Both the position numbers and the translations under genes were made by a program. From Osmanthus fragrans (Eukaryota > Streptophyta > Magnoliopsida > Lamiales > Oleaceae): 64,000 bases of DNA. Below are positions 31,337 through 41,300 of the stretch, in pieces. The stretch covers positions 20,964,679 through 21,028,678 of the forward strand of contig CM033342.1 of assembly GCA_019395295.1 (NCBI GenBank), written 5' to 3'. Within the stretch, counting starts at the first letter, position 1; each line of letters begins with the position of its first letter. A model generated the notes under the pieces. That model searched no databases. It saw only the letters and a program-made list of their open reading frames with translations, and had not been told where the DNA came from.

Positions 31337-32833
31337 TGATAAGTGCGGGTTTTGCACTTATTTAGACCTTTAAACTTCGATAGTTGTTAGGTTTTAATTG
31401 TAATTTATCGCATAATTTCATCATTTTTTTTGTAGGCAAATACTCGAATGGATTGATGATTGAAGGAATTTATGCGAGAAAAGAGCCAAATGTATTGAAG
31501 ATACAATTATCCAAAGTTTGGTACAAGATTATCACTTTGAGGTGGAAGAATTATGGCTTGAAACTGGTGAAAATTGGTACAAAACAAAAATTTCAGCACA
31601 GCCGGCGCCTGGCGCCTGGCGCCCGGCCACCCGGTAACGCTAGAAACTCGATTTTTACACTCTTTTTCGGCTCATTTCGACTCTAACCCGTCTTCAATTT
31701 TCAACACAATATAAATACAAGTCTTTGAGCTCATTTCTAGAGCAAGAAAAGAGGGGGGAGCCGACTAAAAATAGAGAGAAATCTGGGAGCTCTCTCCTTC
31801 AACAACAATGGTGATTTTGGGAAGAAGAAGAAGAAGATGATGAAGGCTCCTTGACATTGAAGATTACATCCATTCTTCTCTTTCAATAAGTTTTTTCATT
31901 CCTTCAATCTTGTTTTCATCTATATATTTTATTATTTTGTTGGTTATTTATGTATTTTTCATGAATAGTTAAACCTAATGTGATTGAGGGTAATTTTGAG
32001 CCCTAGAATGATTTTGTATTGTTTCTGTGCTATATAGTTTTCAAGATTGATGTGTTTAATCCATTGTGTTTAATATTTATATTGTTCTTCTTGATTTTTT
32101 GAGATGACAACTAGATGATTGAGTTGATAAAATGAATGCTATTTTAGGATTTATAGTATGTAATCGTCATTTATTCTAAAACCTAGTAGCAAGTACATTT
32201 CAATTGATTGTAGTACGTAATCACTATTCGATTGAATGTATGTGGATTAACACTTAAGTTAGTAAACCAAACTTGCGAGTTTGCGTTTAATTCAATTCAA
32301 CTCTCTCGTTTTAATGTTTTTGTTAAATTAAATCTAGCGAGTTTATCCTAAATTGTTTAATGAATAAGGTTGGGTAGAGAACTTGTTTTATTCAACTAAA
32401 ATGTAAGAAGAGTTTGAGGTAATTGAGCTTTTAATTATTCTCGAATTGTTCTTGATCTTGAGAACGAAAGTCCCTTACGAACATTGATAAGTAAATCATT
32501 CTAGCGGTAAAGAATATCCCTCCATCACATTTCGATTACTTTGTTTCATTTTATTCTCGTCTTTTCTATTTTGCATTTATCACTTCCTTAGTTTAATGAA
32601 CCAAAACTCCCCCCCCCCCCCCCCCTCTATTTACTTTTTTGCTTATTTTACTTTTTAAGTTGCAATTGATGAAATTGAAATAATCATCTGCGGGAATGAC
32701 CCTTACTTGCCACATTACTACTTGAATGACAAATTTTAGAAAAGTAAGGAATATTAACTTGGTACGCTTTTGGAAGCTATCAATTTTGGTTCCATTGTCA
32801 GGACTTAATTTGGTACCTTTTCGAAGCGTATCA
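31337..32833 (+). repeat. 3' LTR of the Athila-like element
   Basis: Starts TGATAAGTGCGGGTTTTGCA and ends GCGTATCA. It carries an uninterrupted C-run (about 32610-32626) where the 5' LTR has CTCCCTCCCCCC, probably replication slippage or a sequencing artefact. It shows many substitutions and small indels against the 5' LTR, so the insertion is not recent. Confidence 0.92.
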
Positions 32834-33005
32834 ATATACAAATTGAGTTAGAATTGGAATTGTGGGATAGTGGAAAAGTTACAATTTCCATGGGCTTGCA
32901 CAGGGGTGAATCCAGGAATTTTTTTTCCAGTGCAGGCGATATTAGTAAAGGTAAAAAAAAAAATAACAACATTATGACATAAATATTATATTGAAATGAA
33001 ATATC

Positions 33006-33189
33006 TTACAATTGTTTTTTACGAGTTTGCATATTTTGATATCTTTGTACAATCAAAATTGGAGTCCTTAATCTAGGACCAGTGGAAAGTTGTACAACAT
33101 CAAAATCGTCTCTATTTGACACATCCTCATTAACATTCTCGGTAACTTCAAGAGCTTTTCTTTTATAAAATATTTCCAAGACTGGCTGT
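33006..33189 (-). pseudogene. hAT transposase N-terminal fragment
   Basis: An open 60-codon stretch reads VLEIFYKRKALEV, then DFDVVQLSTGPRLRTPI and ends with a stop after QNMQTRKKQL. The 'FFKRK' start and Asp-rich middle followed by 'D.G.R..I' resemble the N-terminal lead of plant TTF-type/hAT transposases. No zinc finger or catalytic RNase H-like core remains. The call is from recalled motif similarity, supported by its position inside a clear hAT element. Confidence 0.45.
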
Positions 33190-33798
33190 AATAAATCAGA
33201 ATTGGAATGAAAATAAACAAATTACAAGGAATGAAAGAGACAAAACTCTGAATCGGAATGTAAAGCTCAAATTAATATATAAAATACTCTGAACTGAAAT
33301 GTACAATAGTTTGAATTCATAAGCTCAAACAAAACAATTGTACAAGACACCAACCAAATTAATAAGTAATAACTGAATCAAGTGGGAAATCGGGTTCATT
33401 GCTCTGAATCGAACAAAATAACTGACTAGAGAGGTGGAAGAAGAAGAATTTTTTTGAATCGTACAAAACAATTTTTTGAACAAGATTTTTTTTAATCAAC
33501 CAAAACAAACGAGGCACATTTTTTTGAACAAAATCGAGCTCAAACAAAACAACTTTCCATTGAATCAATAACTGAATTGAACAAAATAAGAGGTAGAAGA
33601 AGAATATTACAATAAATTATCCGGTTATTACATGCTTCAATTGACATCCACGACTTCATTGCTTCAATTTCATCGATTTCATGAATTTGCGACCTTATTT
33701 TTTTTGGTGGAAATTGGGGGTTTCGATTCCAATGTTTTAGTTTTTGGTGAGGATGGTTTAGTGGGGAATTGGAATGGATTATGGAAGGGTTTGTCGTC

Positions 33799-35293
33799 GG
33801 GAACAATTCATAACTTAGGTTTTTAGTATGGTCCAATTCAATAATAAGGTAATAGGTTTCAAATTTCAAAAATCAGGTTTCTATTAAATTTTATTTTTGA
33901 TTTAATTAATTAATTAAATATATAAAAGTCACAAATTTGTACAATTTGGTCACAAATACATTTATTGGTCACACATTATCAAATCAATTAATTACAAAAT
34001 ATTTCGAGGTCACAAATCAAAATTTTTATTGGTCACAAATTATTTTCGAGGTCACGAATAGAAATTTTAATAGGTCACAAATTAATTTCTTAGGTCACAA
34101 TTAATTTCTTAGATCACAATTAATTTCGAGGTCATGAATATAAATTTTAATAGATCACAATTTCTCTCCAAAGTCACAAATCAGAATTTAATAGGTCACA
34201 AACTAATTTTTTAGTCACAATTTATCAAATTTTATGGTCACAAACCGATCCCGATCAAGATCCACCACCAATACTTGGTCACAAATCACCGACCCACAAC
34301 CGCCGCCTCGCCGCCACAACCACCGACACCTGCATCAACACATCGCAAATCTCCATCTCCATAGCATCAGCACAGTAAAGGCACCACCACCAACACCTAC
34401 ATTAACACCAGATCCACCTCCGCTGCCCCACCACAAAACCTACCATCAACACCCGCATCACCACCAAATCCACAGTCGTTTCCCTACCACACAACCCACC
34501 ACTACCGCAATCGACCACCACAAAATCACAACAACAAAAATCATAGCTCCATTAACACATCCACGCCGCTGCCCCACCACACAACCTACCATCAACACTC
34601 CCATCACCACAAATCTACAGCCGTTTCCCTACCACACAACCCACCACTACTGCAATCGACCACAACAACAAAAATCATAGCCAGGTGCCCATCGCCTCCG
34701 ATTTGGAAGATCCAAAAAACCCCTAATAACCCAACACGGCTGCTGCGAACTTCTCCTTCATCACCGGTCAGAGTCGCCAACAACCTAACACGACCATCAC
34801 CAACATATTTGAACCCACCACACACCAAACACGCCGCCAATACCACGCGGCACCGAAGTCCGTTGCGACGCTCAGATTTCACCTTAGATGTCGCAGCAAC
34901 CTTCGCACCTGTGATTTTTGCACCTCAAACCCACCACACACCAAACACGCTGCCAATACCACGCAGCACCGAAACCCGTTGCGACGCTCAAATTTCACCT
35001 TAGATTTCGCAGCAACCTTAGCACCTGTGATTTTTGCACCTCAGATTTCGCACCTCAGCCGCGGCACTCTCGCAGACTGCCAGTGGCGGCCTTCTTACGA
35101 TGGATCTGCGAGTGGAGCGAGGGAGGAAAATGGTATGAGGTTTGTTTAATATATAATTAATTAAATTTTATAATAATATTTTTTAATATTTAAATATTTA
35201 AAATATTATTATTAATACCTGATTTATGTATAATTAAACTTTCTATCCTATTTTTGAAATTAGATTTTCAAATACCTCCCTAGGTGTAATTTC
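33799..35293 (+). mobile_element. GTCACAA-array repeat family, copy 1 (nested in the hAT element)
   Basis: Left end GGAACAATTCATAAC, then TTTCAAAAATCAGGT, then about 330 bp of spaced GGTCACAAAT-type motifs (33925-34275). A GC-rich CCACCAC/ACACC-rich core follows (34260-35090), then an A/T-rich stretch and a right end with ATACCTGATTTATG and GTGTAATTTCC, roughly the inverse of the left end. The His/Pro-rich open frames in the core are compositional. Within the core a segment of about 95 bp (CACCACACACCAAACACGC...) occurs twice, near 34816 and 34931. Related copies are at 43070-44620, 44655-46885, 47023-48305 and 58362-59760. Confidence 0.6.
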
Positions 35294-35457
35294 CTCTTTG
35301 TAGTCTGTAATCAATGGCATCCAACTATTTGATAATATTGGGCCAATTATTTGGCCCATTTTCATTTCTTTTTTTAAAGCTTACATGGTTTGTTGATAAA
35401 TTGAGGCAGTCCAAAGTTCAGTGCAGGTGGATGCTTGCACTAGGCGGTCCGTCCCTG

Positions 35458-35916
35458 GGCTTGCATGAATATTAGTTTCAAGAATTATAGTTTGTATCTA
35501 TTGAATTTTATTTATTTATTTATTTATATGGTTAGCTTACAGTTTTCAAACAAAATGTTTGTTGGCATTGGTGCTTTTTAAACCCTATTTCGTAACAACT
35601 ATTATTGTATTCACGGATAAGTTGAGTAAAGGAAAATGCCCTTTTAAAGAAAGTATAGGATCGGATACAAGATTTTTTAATTTTTCTACTGTACACTCAT
35701 TCAGAAAGAGAGGTGTTGCTATGCACCCTTGTACACGTGATTATGTTAAAGATGCAGCGAGTTAAAGATGCAGCGACTGTATATAAGATCTGAGAAAAGA
35801 AGAAAACAAATGTGGCTAACACATGGATTTGAAACAGAGAAGATTTAATGCAAATCGAGCTTTACGAGTTTTACTTGAAAATTGGTCCTCTTGATGATAG
35901 TTTGAAAATAGGACAC
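35458..35916. other. Short spacer with no recognised feature
   Basis: A 68-codon open frame (35559-35765) has no motif I recognise. A 17-bp phrase GTTAAAGATGCAGCGA is directly repeated at 35744 and 35762. It ends where the tandem segmental duplication begins. Confidence 0.4.
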
Positions 35917-36049
35917 TCTGAATTTAGCAGAAGTAGCTCAAAACTTAAAATGAAACACTTAATGCAAATCGAGCTTTACGAGTTTTTTTTTCTAAATTTC
36001 AATTAAAGAAAAAACCATAGAGCAAGCTAAGTTTTTATTTGAACTTTAA

Positions 36050-36600
36050 GGGTCTGTTTGATTGCAAGATGAAATTTGGGTAGAAAGAAAACGAATTAGA
36101 GGGAATTGAATTTTCTAGAATTTGTTTTACCGAGAATTGACGATTAATTGATGTTTTATTGATATAATTTTTCACCCGAAAAATAAAAGTAAGTTCGGAT
36201 ATTTTGGTATTCGTTTGGTTTTATTTTCATGAAAATTGTTCTTTAAATCTATAATTTTTTATTTTAATTTTATTTTTACAATTGATTCTAAAATTTGTTT
36301 CAATTGCTAAAAAAAAAAAAAAAAATCATACCGAATACAATTCGTTTAGCTTTGTTTTTCATGAAAATTGTCTAATAAAGGGATAAAAAATTTTTACCAT
36401 TGGGTTTAGAATTTGTTCCCAAGAAAAAAAATAGAAAAAAGAATTGTTTTTTCCACCAAAGTGGTGGTAAAAGGAATTCCATGAAAAGTGAGAAAAAAGG
36501 AAAATGTGGAAAATATTTTTCATAGAAAATTTGGCCAATTAACCAAGTCAAAAGTGGAAGTTGAAACCTAGAAAAATAATGCTTTATCAAATAGGGCCTA
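36050..36600. mobile_element. hAT-type MITE family B, copy 1
   Basis: Ends GGTCTGTTTGATTGCAAGAT and, at the right, GCTTTATCAAATAGGGCCTA form inverted termini of the 'TGTTTGAT...ATCAAACA' type. The interior is A/T-rich with CATGAAAATTGTC repeated internally. Relatives are at 37664-38210 (created by the segmental duplication), 39409-39941 and 62103-62345. Confidence 0.75.
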
Positions 36601-36738
36601 AAAGTTTTTAGCCAAGCATTTCAAGTGTACAAATGCAGTTTGTTAAATTTCTCAAAGCTTTGATGAGTCGAGCTTTACTTGATCGATCTCTCAAAGCTTG
36701 ACCAATATACTAAACTCCTCATCCCAATGATGTTGAGT

Positions 36739-37252
36739 GTAACAACCTGGACCTCTCGCCCAAGTCGCTAACTTTCGTACTGTCCTCTTTGCGTAAGCCT
36801 GCACTCAATTAACCCCTCACGGATTTCTTCGCGTTCTCCAAGATTCAAACTCAAGACCTCCATCATATGAGAGACTTAAGGGAAATCCTGGTACCAATTT
36901 CTTCGCGTTTCCCAAGATTCGAGCTCAAGACCTCCATCATATGGGAGACTTAAGGGGAATCTGGTACAAATTGGACAACTTGTCCAATTGGTACCAGGAT
37001 TCTCCTTAAATTGTCCAATTGGTACGAGGATTCCCCTTAAATCTCCCATATGATGGAGCTCTTGAGTTCGAATCTTAGGGAACGCGAAGAAATTGGTACC
37101 AGGATTCCCTTTAAGTCTCTCATATGATGGAGGTCTTGAGTTTGAATCTTGGAGAACGCGAAGAAATCCGTGAGGAGCTAAGTAGGCGCAGGCTCACCCA
37201 AAGTGGACAGTACGAAAGTTAGCGGTTTAGGCGAGAGGTCCAGGTCGTTACA
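36739..37252. repeat. Long palindrome, first block (unit 1)
   Basis: The left arm starts GTAACAACCTGGACCTCTCG and the right arm ends CGAGAGGTCCAGGTCGTTAC. The arms are inverted over about 240 bp, meeting near TTGGACAACTTGTCCAA (about 36972). Each arm contains TTCGCGTTCTCCAAGATTC or its complement. Read outward, GTCTTGAGTTCGAATCTT resembles a Pol III B box, so the arms may be inverted copies of a SINE-like unit. A third partial copy follows at 37262-37500. Confidence 0.85.
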
Positions 37253-37261
37253 AAAAACGCG

Positions 37262-37500
37262 CTGCATCATATGAAAGACTTAAGGGAAATCTTAGTACCA
37301 ATTGGACAACTTGCCCAATTGGTACCAAGGCAAGTTGTCCAATTGGTACTAGAATTTCCCTTAAGTCTCCCATATGATGGAGGTCTTGAATTCGAATCAT
37401 GGGGAACGCGAAGAAATTCGTGAGGGGTTAAGTGGGCGCAGACTCACCTAAAGTGGATAGTACGAAGTTAGCGACTTGGGTGAGAGGTCCGGGTCGTTAC
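37262..37500. repeat. Palindrome-derived partial copy (unit 1)
   Basis: A shorter hairpin, ATCATATGAAAGACTTAAGG opposite CTTAAGTCTCCCATATGAT, with the centre CAAGTTGTCCAATTGGTAC. It continues into one full right arm ending GGTCCGGGTCGTTAC. It has the same family as 36739-37252 and recurs in unit 2 at about 38800-39039. Confidence 0.8.
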
Positions 37501-37663
37501 ATTGAGAACTTGATTTGAGCTGAGTACAGTCTGAATTTAGCAGAAGTAGCTCAAAACTTAAAATGAAACACTTAATGCAAATCGAGGTTTACGAGTTTTT
37601 TTTTTCTAAATTTCAATTAAAGAAAAAACCATAGAGCAAGCTAAGTTTTTATTTGAACTTTAA

Positions 37664-38210
37664 GGGTCTGTTTGATTGCAAGATGAAATTTGGGTAGAAA
37701 GAAAACGAATTAGAGGGAATTGAATTTTCTAGAATTTGTTTTACCGAGAATTAACGATTAATTGATGTTTGATTGATATAATTTTTCACCCGAAAAATAA
37801 AAGTAAGTTCGGATCTTTTGGTATTCGTTTGGTTTTATTTTCATGAAAATTGTCATTTAAATGGATAATTTTTTATTTTTATTTTATTTTTACAATTGAT
37901 TCTAAAATTTGTTCCAATTGTTAAAAAAAAAATTCATACCGAATACAATTCATTTAGCTTTGTTTTTCATGAAAATTGTCTAATAAAGGGATAAAAATTT
38001 TTTACCATTGGGTTTAGAATTTGTTCCAAAAAAAAAAAAAAAACCAGAAAAAAGAATTGTTTTTCCCACCAAAGTGGTGGTAAAAGGAATTCCATGAAAA
38101 GTGAGAAAAAAGGAAAATGTGGAAAATATTTTTCATAGAAAATTTGGCCAATTAAACAAGTGAAAAGTGGAAGTTGAAACCTAGGAAAATGCTTTATCAA
38201 ATAGGGCCTA
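37664..38210. mobile_element. hAT-type MITE family B, copy 2
   Basis: The same ends (GGTCTGTTTGATTGCAAGAT ... GCTTTATCAAATAGGGCCTA) and interior as copy 1. Its presence is explained by the segmental duplication rather than by separate transposition. Confidence 0.75.
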
Positions 38211-38348
38211 AAGGTTTTTAGCCAAGCATTTCAAGTGTACAAATGCAGTTTGTTAAATTTCTCAAAGCTTTGATGAGTCGAGCTTTACTTGATCGATCTC
38301 TCAAAGCTTGACCAATATACTAAACTCCTCATCCTAATGATGTTGAGT

Positions 38349-39039
38349 GTAACAACCCGGACCTCTCGTCCAAGTCGCTAACTTTCGTACTGTCCTCTTT
38401 GGGTGAGCCTGCACTCAATTAGCCCCTCACGGATTTCTTCGCGTTCTCCAAAATTCAAACTCAAAACCTCCATCATATGAGAGATTTAAGGGAAATCCTG
38501 GTACCAATTTCTTCGCATTCCCCAAAATTCGAGCTCAAGACCTCCATCATATGGGAAACTTAAGGGGAATCTGGTACAAATTGGACAACTTGTCCAATTG
38601 GTACCAGGATTCTCCTTAAATTGTCTAATTGGTACCAGGATTCTCCTTAAATCTCCCATATGATGGAGGTCTTGAGTTCGAATCTTAGGGAACGCGAAGA
38701 AATCCGTGAGGAGCTAAGTGGGTGCAGGCTCACCCAAAGTGGACAGTACGAAAGTTAGCTGTTTAGGCGAGAGGTCCAGGTCGTTACAAAAAACGCGCTC
38801 CATCATATGAGAGATTTAAGGGAAATCCTGGTACCAATTGAACAACTTGCCCAATTGGTACCAAGGCAAGTTGTCCAATTGGTACCAGAATTCCCCTTAA
38901 GTCTCCCATATGATGGAGATCTTGAATTCGAATCATGGGTAATGTGAAGAAATACGTGAGGGGGCTAAGTGGGCGCAGACTCACCCAAAGCGGTTAGTAC
39001 GAAAGTTAGCGGATTGGGTAAGAGGTTCAGGTCGTTACA
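38349..39039. repeat. Palindromic block of unit 2
   Basis: Repeats the 36739-37500 arrangement: left arm from GTAACAACCCGGACCTCTCG, centre TTGGACAACTTGTCCAA near 38582, right arm to GGTCCAGGTCGTTAC (38786), then the smaller hairpin to 39039. It differs from unit 1 by scattered substitutions and a shorter central stretch. Confidence 0.85.
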
Positions 39040-39408
39040 TTGGGAACTTGATTTGAGCTTAAGTTAAGGTTCAAACATAAAATTTGAGTGATTAGAGATA
39101 TAATGTATAACAAAGTTTTTCACTTATTAAAATATAAATACAATCCTGCGTGATGAAATAATGTAATTCTTCAAAATCAACTAATTGGAAAATCATTTTC
39201 TCATCTTTCTGTATACATGTTGTTACTTACATTTAAATGTTTGTGCTAGCTTAATCGAGAGAATTAAAGAAGTATAAGCAATTGCTTGAAATTGTGGAAT
39301 GGTGGTAAATTTTCTTTGCACCGACATGAAATTTTGGTGATGATACCTGTTGTGATATTAGGTTCTTGTATTTCGTATCGATTTTTTCTGATTGTGATTG
39401 ATTTAAGG

Positions 39409-39941
39409 GTACATTTGATTGCAAGAGTGGAATTTGAGTGGAAAGAAAACGAATTGCAGAGAATTGAATTGTCTAAAATTTGTTTTAGAGTGAATTGTAA
39501 TTAATAGTGTTTGATTAGTATAATTTTTCACGTAATTCGTTTGACTTTGTTTTTCATGCAAATTGTTACTTTTTGGGATAAATTTTTTGACAATCTGTAT
39601 TAAAATTTGTTTGGATTGCCAAAAGTAAAAAAAAAAATTAATTTTTTTTGTTCGTTTGACTTTATTTTTCATGCAAATTGTCAATTAAATGGATAAATTT
39701 TTTTACCATTGAATTTAGAATATGTTTCCATTGTCAAAAAGAAAAAAAAGATGGAAAATCAATTTCCCACCAAAACCATGGGAAAATAAAATGTGAAAAA
39801 TGTGTTTTAAATTATTGTACCTAGAAAATGGGTGAAAATAAATTTCATGGAAAAGTTATGCAATCAAATACCAAAATTAAGCATGGAAAATGAATTGATT
39901 TTCCTTTTCCACCCATTTTGATGGCTATCAAATTGACCATA
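39409..39941. mobile_element. hAT-type MITE family B, copy 3 (diverged)
   Basis: GGTACATTTGATTGCAAGAG and GGAAAGAAAACGAATTGCAG at the left and GATGGCTATCAAATTGACC at the right match family B in order but with many changes. It lies 350 bp beyond the segmental duplication and is an independent older insertion. Confidence 0.6.
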
Positions 39942-40773
39942 AGTTCATTAGTAGATTCCTGTTTTAAGTTATGCAAGAGCATGGACCGATAAGAACAAAG
40001 ACAGTGGCCCAAAGGGGGAAGTGGTTCCATGACTGGGGGAAGTGGTTCCACGACTAACCAGCTTCATTCGACCCTAGACTAATTGACAGACTTTCTGGTT
40101 TGGAAACCATCGGTCAGTTTGGAGAAAACTCGAGCATTTTAGGTAGCATTAACTCTATGGATTGGCTTGGTGGAGCTGCACTCTTTTTACGAAGTTGAAG
40201 TTTACATATTTGTACAATTGTGCTGTAATTGTTACTGTACCATATAATCAATTCGAGGATAAATCTATTTATACAATCATTTTATACAATGTTGTAGTTG
40301 TTAAAAAATTGTTGGTGAAAAAGATGAATTACTTTTAAAATTGTCTAATGACAACATGTCAAGTGACATATTGTCAACAATATTGTCAAAATTATTGTAC
40401 ACCAAGTATGATTGTCAATTCGAATATTATATGAAAAAAACCTACTATACATGTGATTATTTTTGAAATTGTACTCGATTCAGATAGAGAAAAACAAAAT
40501 ATAAAGAAATGGGGTTTTCATTGGTTGTCTAGAAGGAGACTTCTTACTTGAATATTTAAATAATCGGGAACTATGTATTTTGGTTTGTTTAACTTTAAGC
40601 CGAACATTAGAGTTTGATTATTCCTTAATAAAATTTAAAACAAAAAATTACATAATATAAGAGAAATCATTTTTAATTAGTGCTAATTTTGGTAAATCTG
40701 TTAAACCTAAACGATCAAGTGTATTCTACAAACTTCCATCTCTACCCTCGAACATTGCTATAACACAAGGACA
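39942..40773. other. Spacer upstream of the ribosomal protein gene
   Basis: No coding sequence recognised. Imperfect repeats of TTATACAAT and GACATATTGTCAACA motifs occur around 40255-40390. The last 100 bp contain the L27a promoter elements. Confidence 0.4.
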
Positions 40774-40807
40774 TATTTATAATTTCGTATTCCGCCCTAA
40801 CCCTATT
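40774..40807 (+). promoter_or_regulatory. Core promoter and telo-box of the L27a gene
   Basis: TATTTATAA at 40774-40782 is a plausible TATA box about 85 bp before the ATG. AACCCTATT at 40799-40807 resembles the telo-box (AAACCCTA) found near the start of transcription in many plant ribosomal protein genes. TTAAACCTAAAT follows at about 40814. No mapping data support these. Confidence 0.5.
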
Positions 40808-40859
40808 AATCTGTTAAACCTAAATCTTTGAAGCCTCGTTTTTCATCTCAGCCGCCTCC

Positions 40860-41300
40860 ATGACGACCCGTTTCAGGAAGAACAGGAAGAAGCGCGGGCA
40901 CGTCAGCGCCGGTCACGGTCGCATCGGAAAGCACCGGAAGCACCCCAGTGGCCGTGGAAACGCCGGAGGTATGCACCACCACCGTATCCTCTTCGACAAG
41001 TACCATCCGGGTTATTTCGGTAAAGTCGGGATGCGATACTTTCACAAGCTCCGCAACAAGTTCCATTGCCCAATTGTCAACATCGACAAACTCTGGTCCA
41101 TGGTACCCAAGGAAGCCAAAGATGCGGCATCAAAGGAAAAAGTGCTCGTGATTGATGTTACGCAGTTCGGGTACTTCAAGGTTTTGGGCAAGGGAGTTTT
41201 GCCGGAAAATCAACCGGTGGTTGTGAAGGCTAAGCTCGTGTCGAAAATTGCTGAGAAGAAAATTAAGGAGTCCGGTGGGGCTGTTGTACTCACTGCTTAG
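40860..41300 (+). CDS. RPL27A: 60S ribosomal protein L27a (uL15)
   Basis: Intronless 146-residue protein, the family's normal length in plants. The N-terminus MTTRFRKNRKKRGHVSAGHG, the block RIGKHRKHPSGRGNAGGMHH and HPGYFGKVGMRYFHKLRN are hallmark L27a sequence. The basic Gly/His/Arg-rich N-terminal tail contacts rRNA in the large subunit, and the globular C-terminal half (residues 70-146, including VIDVTQFGYFKVLGKGVLP) packs in the uL15 fold. The start is fixed by the conserved N-terminus. G+C is much higher than in the surroundings, as expected for a highly expressed gene. The frame is intact and there is no poly-A tail or target duplication, so a processed pseudogene is unlikely. Plant genomes usually hold several paralogues of this gene. 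Confidence 0.97.
   Translation: MTTRFRKNRKKRGHVSAGHGRIGKHRKHPSGRGNAGGMHHHRILFDKYHPGYFGKVGMRYFHKLRNKFHCPIVNIDKLWSMVPKEAKDAASKEKVLVIDVTQFGYFKVLGKGVLPENQPVVVKAKLVSKIAEKKIKESGGAVVLTA

Larger units (their letters stand above)
27592..32833 (+). mobile_element. Athila-like Ty3/gypsy element with large LTRs and almost no pol
   Basis: LTRs 27592-29115 and 31337-32833 (about 1.5 kb each) both start TGATAAGTGCGGG and end CGTATCA. An exact 5-bp target duplication ATATA lies at 27587-27591 and 32834-32838. The internal region is only about 2.2 kb and encodes just the C-terminal part of an Athila-type gag and the segment leading to protease/reverse transcriptase. Large LTRs, the sequence after the 5' LTR and the gag motifs all point to the Athila/Tat branch. 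It is non-autonomous and would depend on proteins from intact relatives. Confidence 0.92.
32901..35457 (-). mobile_element. Non-autonomous hAT-superfamily transposon (2.56 kb)
   Basis: Bounded by an exact 8-bp target duplication GGCTTGCA (32893-32900 and 35458-35465), the hAT signature length. Ends are CAGGGGTGAATCC at the left and GGTCCGTCCCTG at the right (reversed CAGGGACGGACC), short imperfect inverted termini of hAT type. Inside the left end a minus-strand segment resembles the N-terminus of a hAT transposase. The rest of the transposase is gone. A member of the GTCACAA repeat family (33799-35293) fills much of the interior as a nested insertion. Strand is given by the transposase remnant. 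Confidence 0.88.
35917..39059. repeat. Tandem segmental duplication, two units of about 1.6 kb
   Basis: Unit 1 is 35917-37529 and unit 2 is 37530-39059. Both begin TCTGAATTTAGCAGAAGTAG and run in parallel through ATGCAAATCGAGSTTTACGAG, a family B MITE, AAGCATTTCAAGTGTACAAATGCAG, a palindromic block, and a closing GTCGTTACATTGRGAACTTG. Divergence is low, mostly scattered substitutions and a few indels, so the duplication is fairly recent. It carries no gene. Confidence 0.93.

Noticed and set aside
32593..32841. Minus-strand ORF with a Gly run
   Set aside because: The Gly run comes from the poly-C tract in the Athila 3' LTR.
34234..34680. 148-codon plus-strand ORF rich in His, Pro and Thr
   Set aside because: It lies in the CCACCAC-rich core of GTCACAA copy 1. 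Its composition follows the repeat, other frames are equally open, and there is no start context, domain or exon structure.
34816..35030. Direct repeat near 34816 and 34931 as a CRISPR-like array
   Set aside because: There are only two copies of a unit of about 95 bp with no regular short spacers, in a eukaryotic transposon core.
40860..41300. L27a copy as a processed pseudogene
   Set aside because: It lacks introns, but the frame is complete, promoter-like elements precede it, there is no poly-A tail or target duplication, and intronless L27a genes are known in plants.
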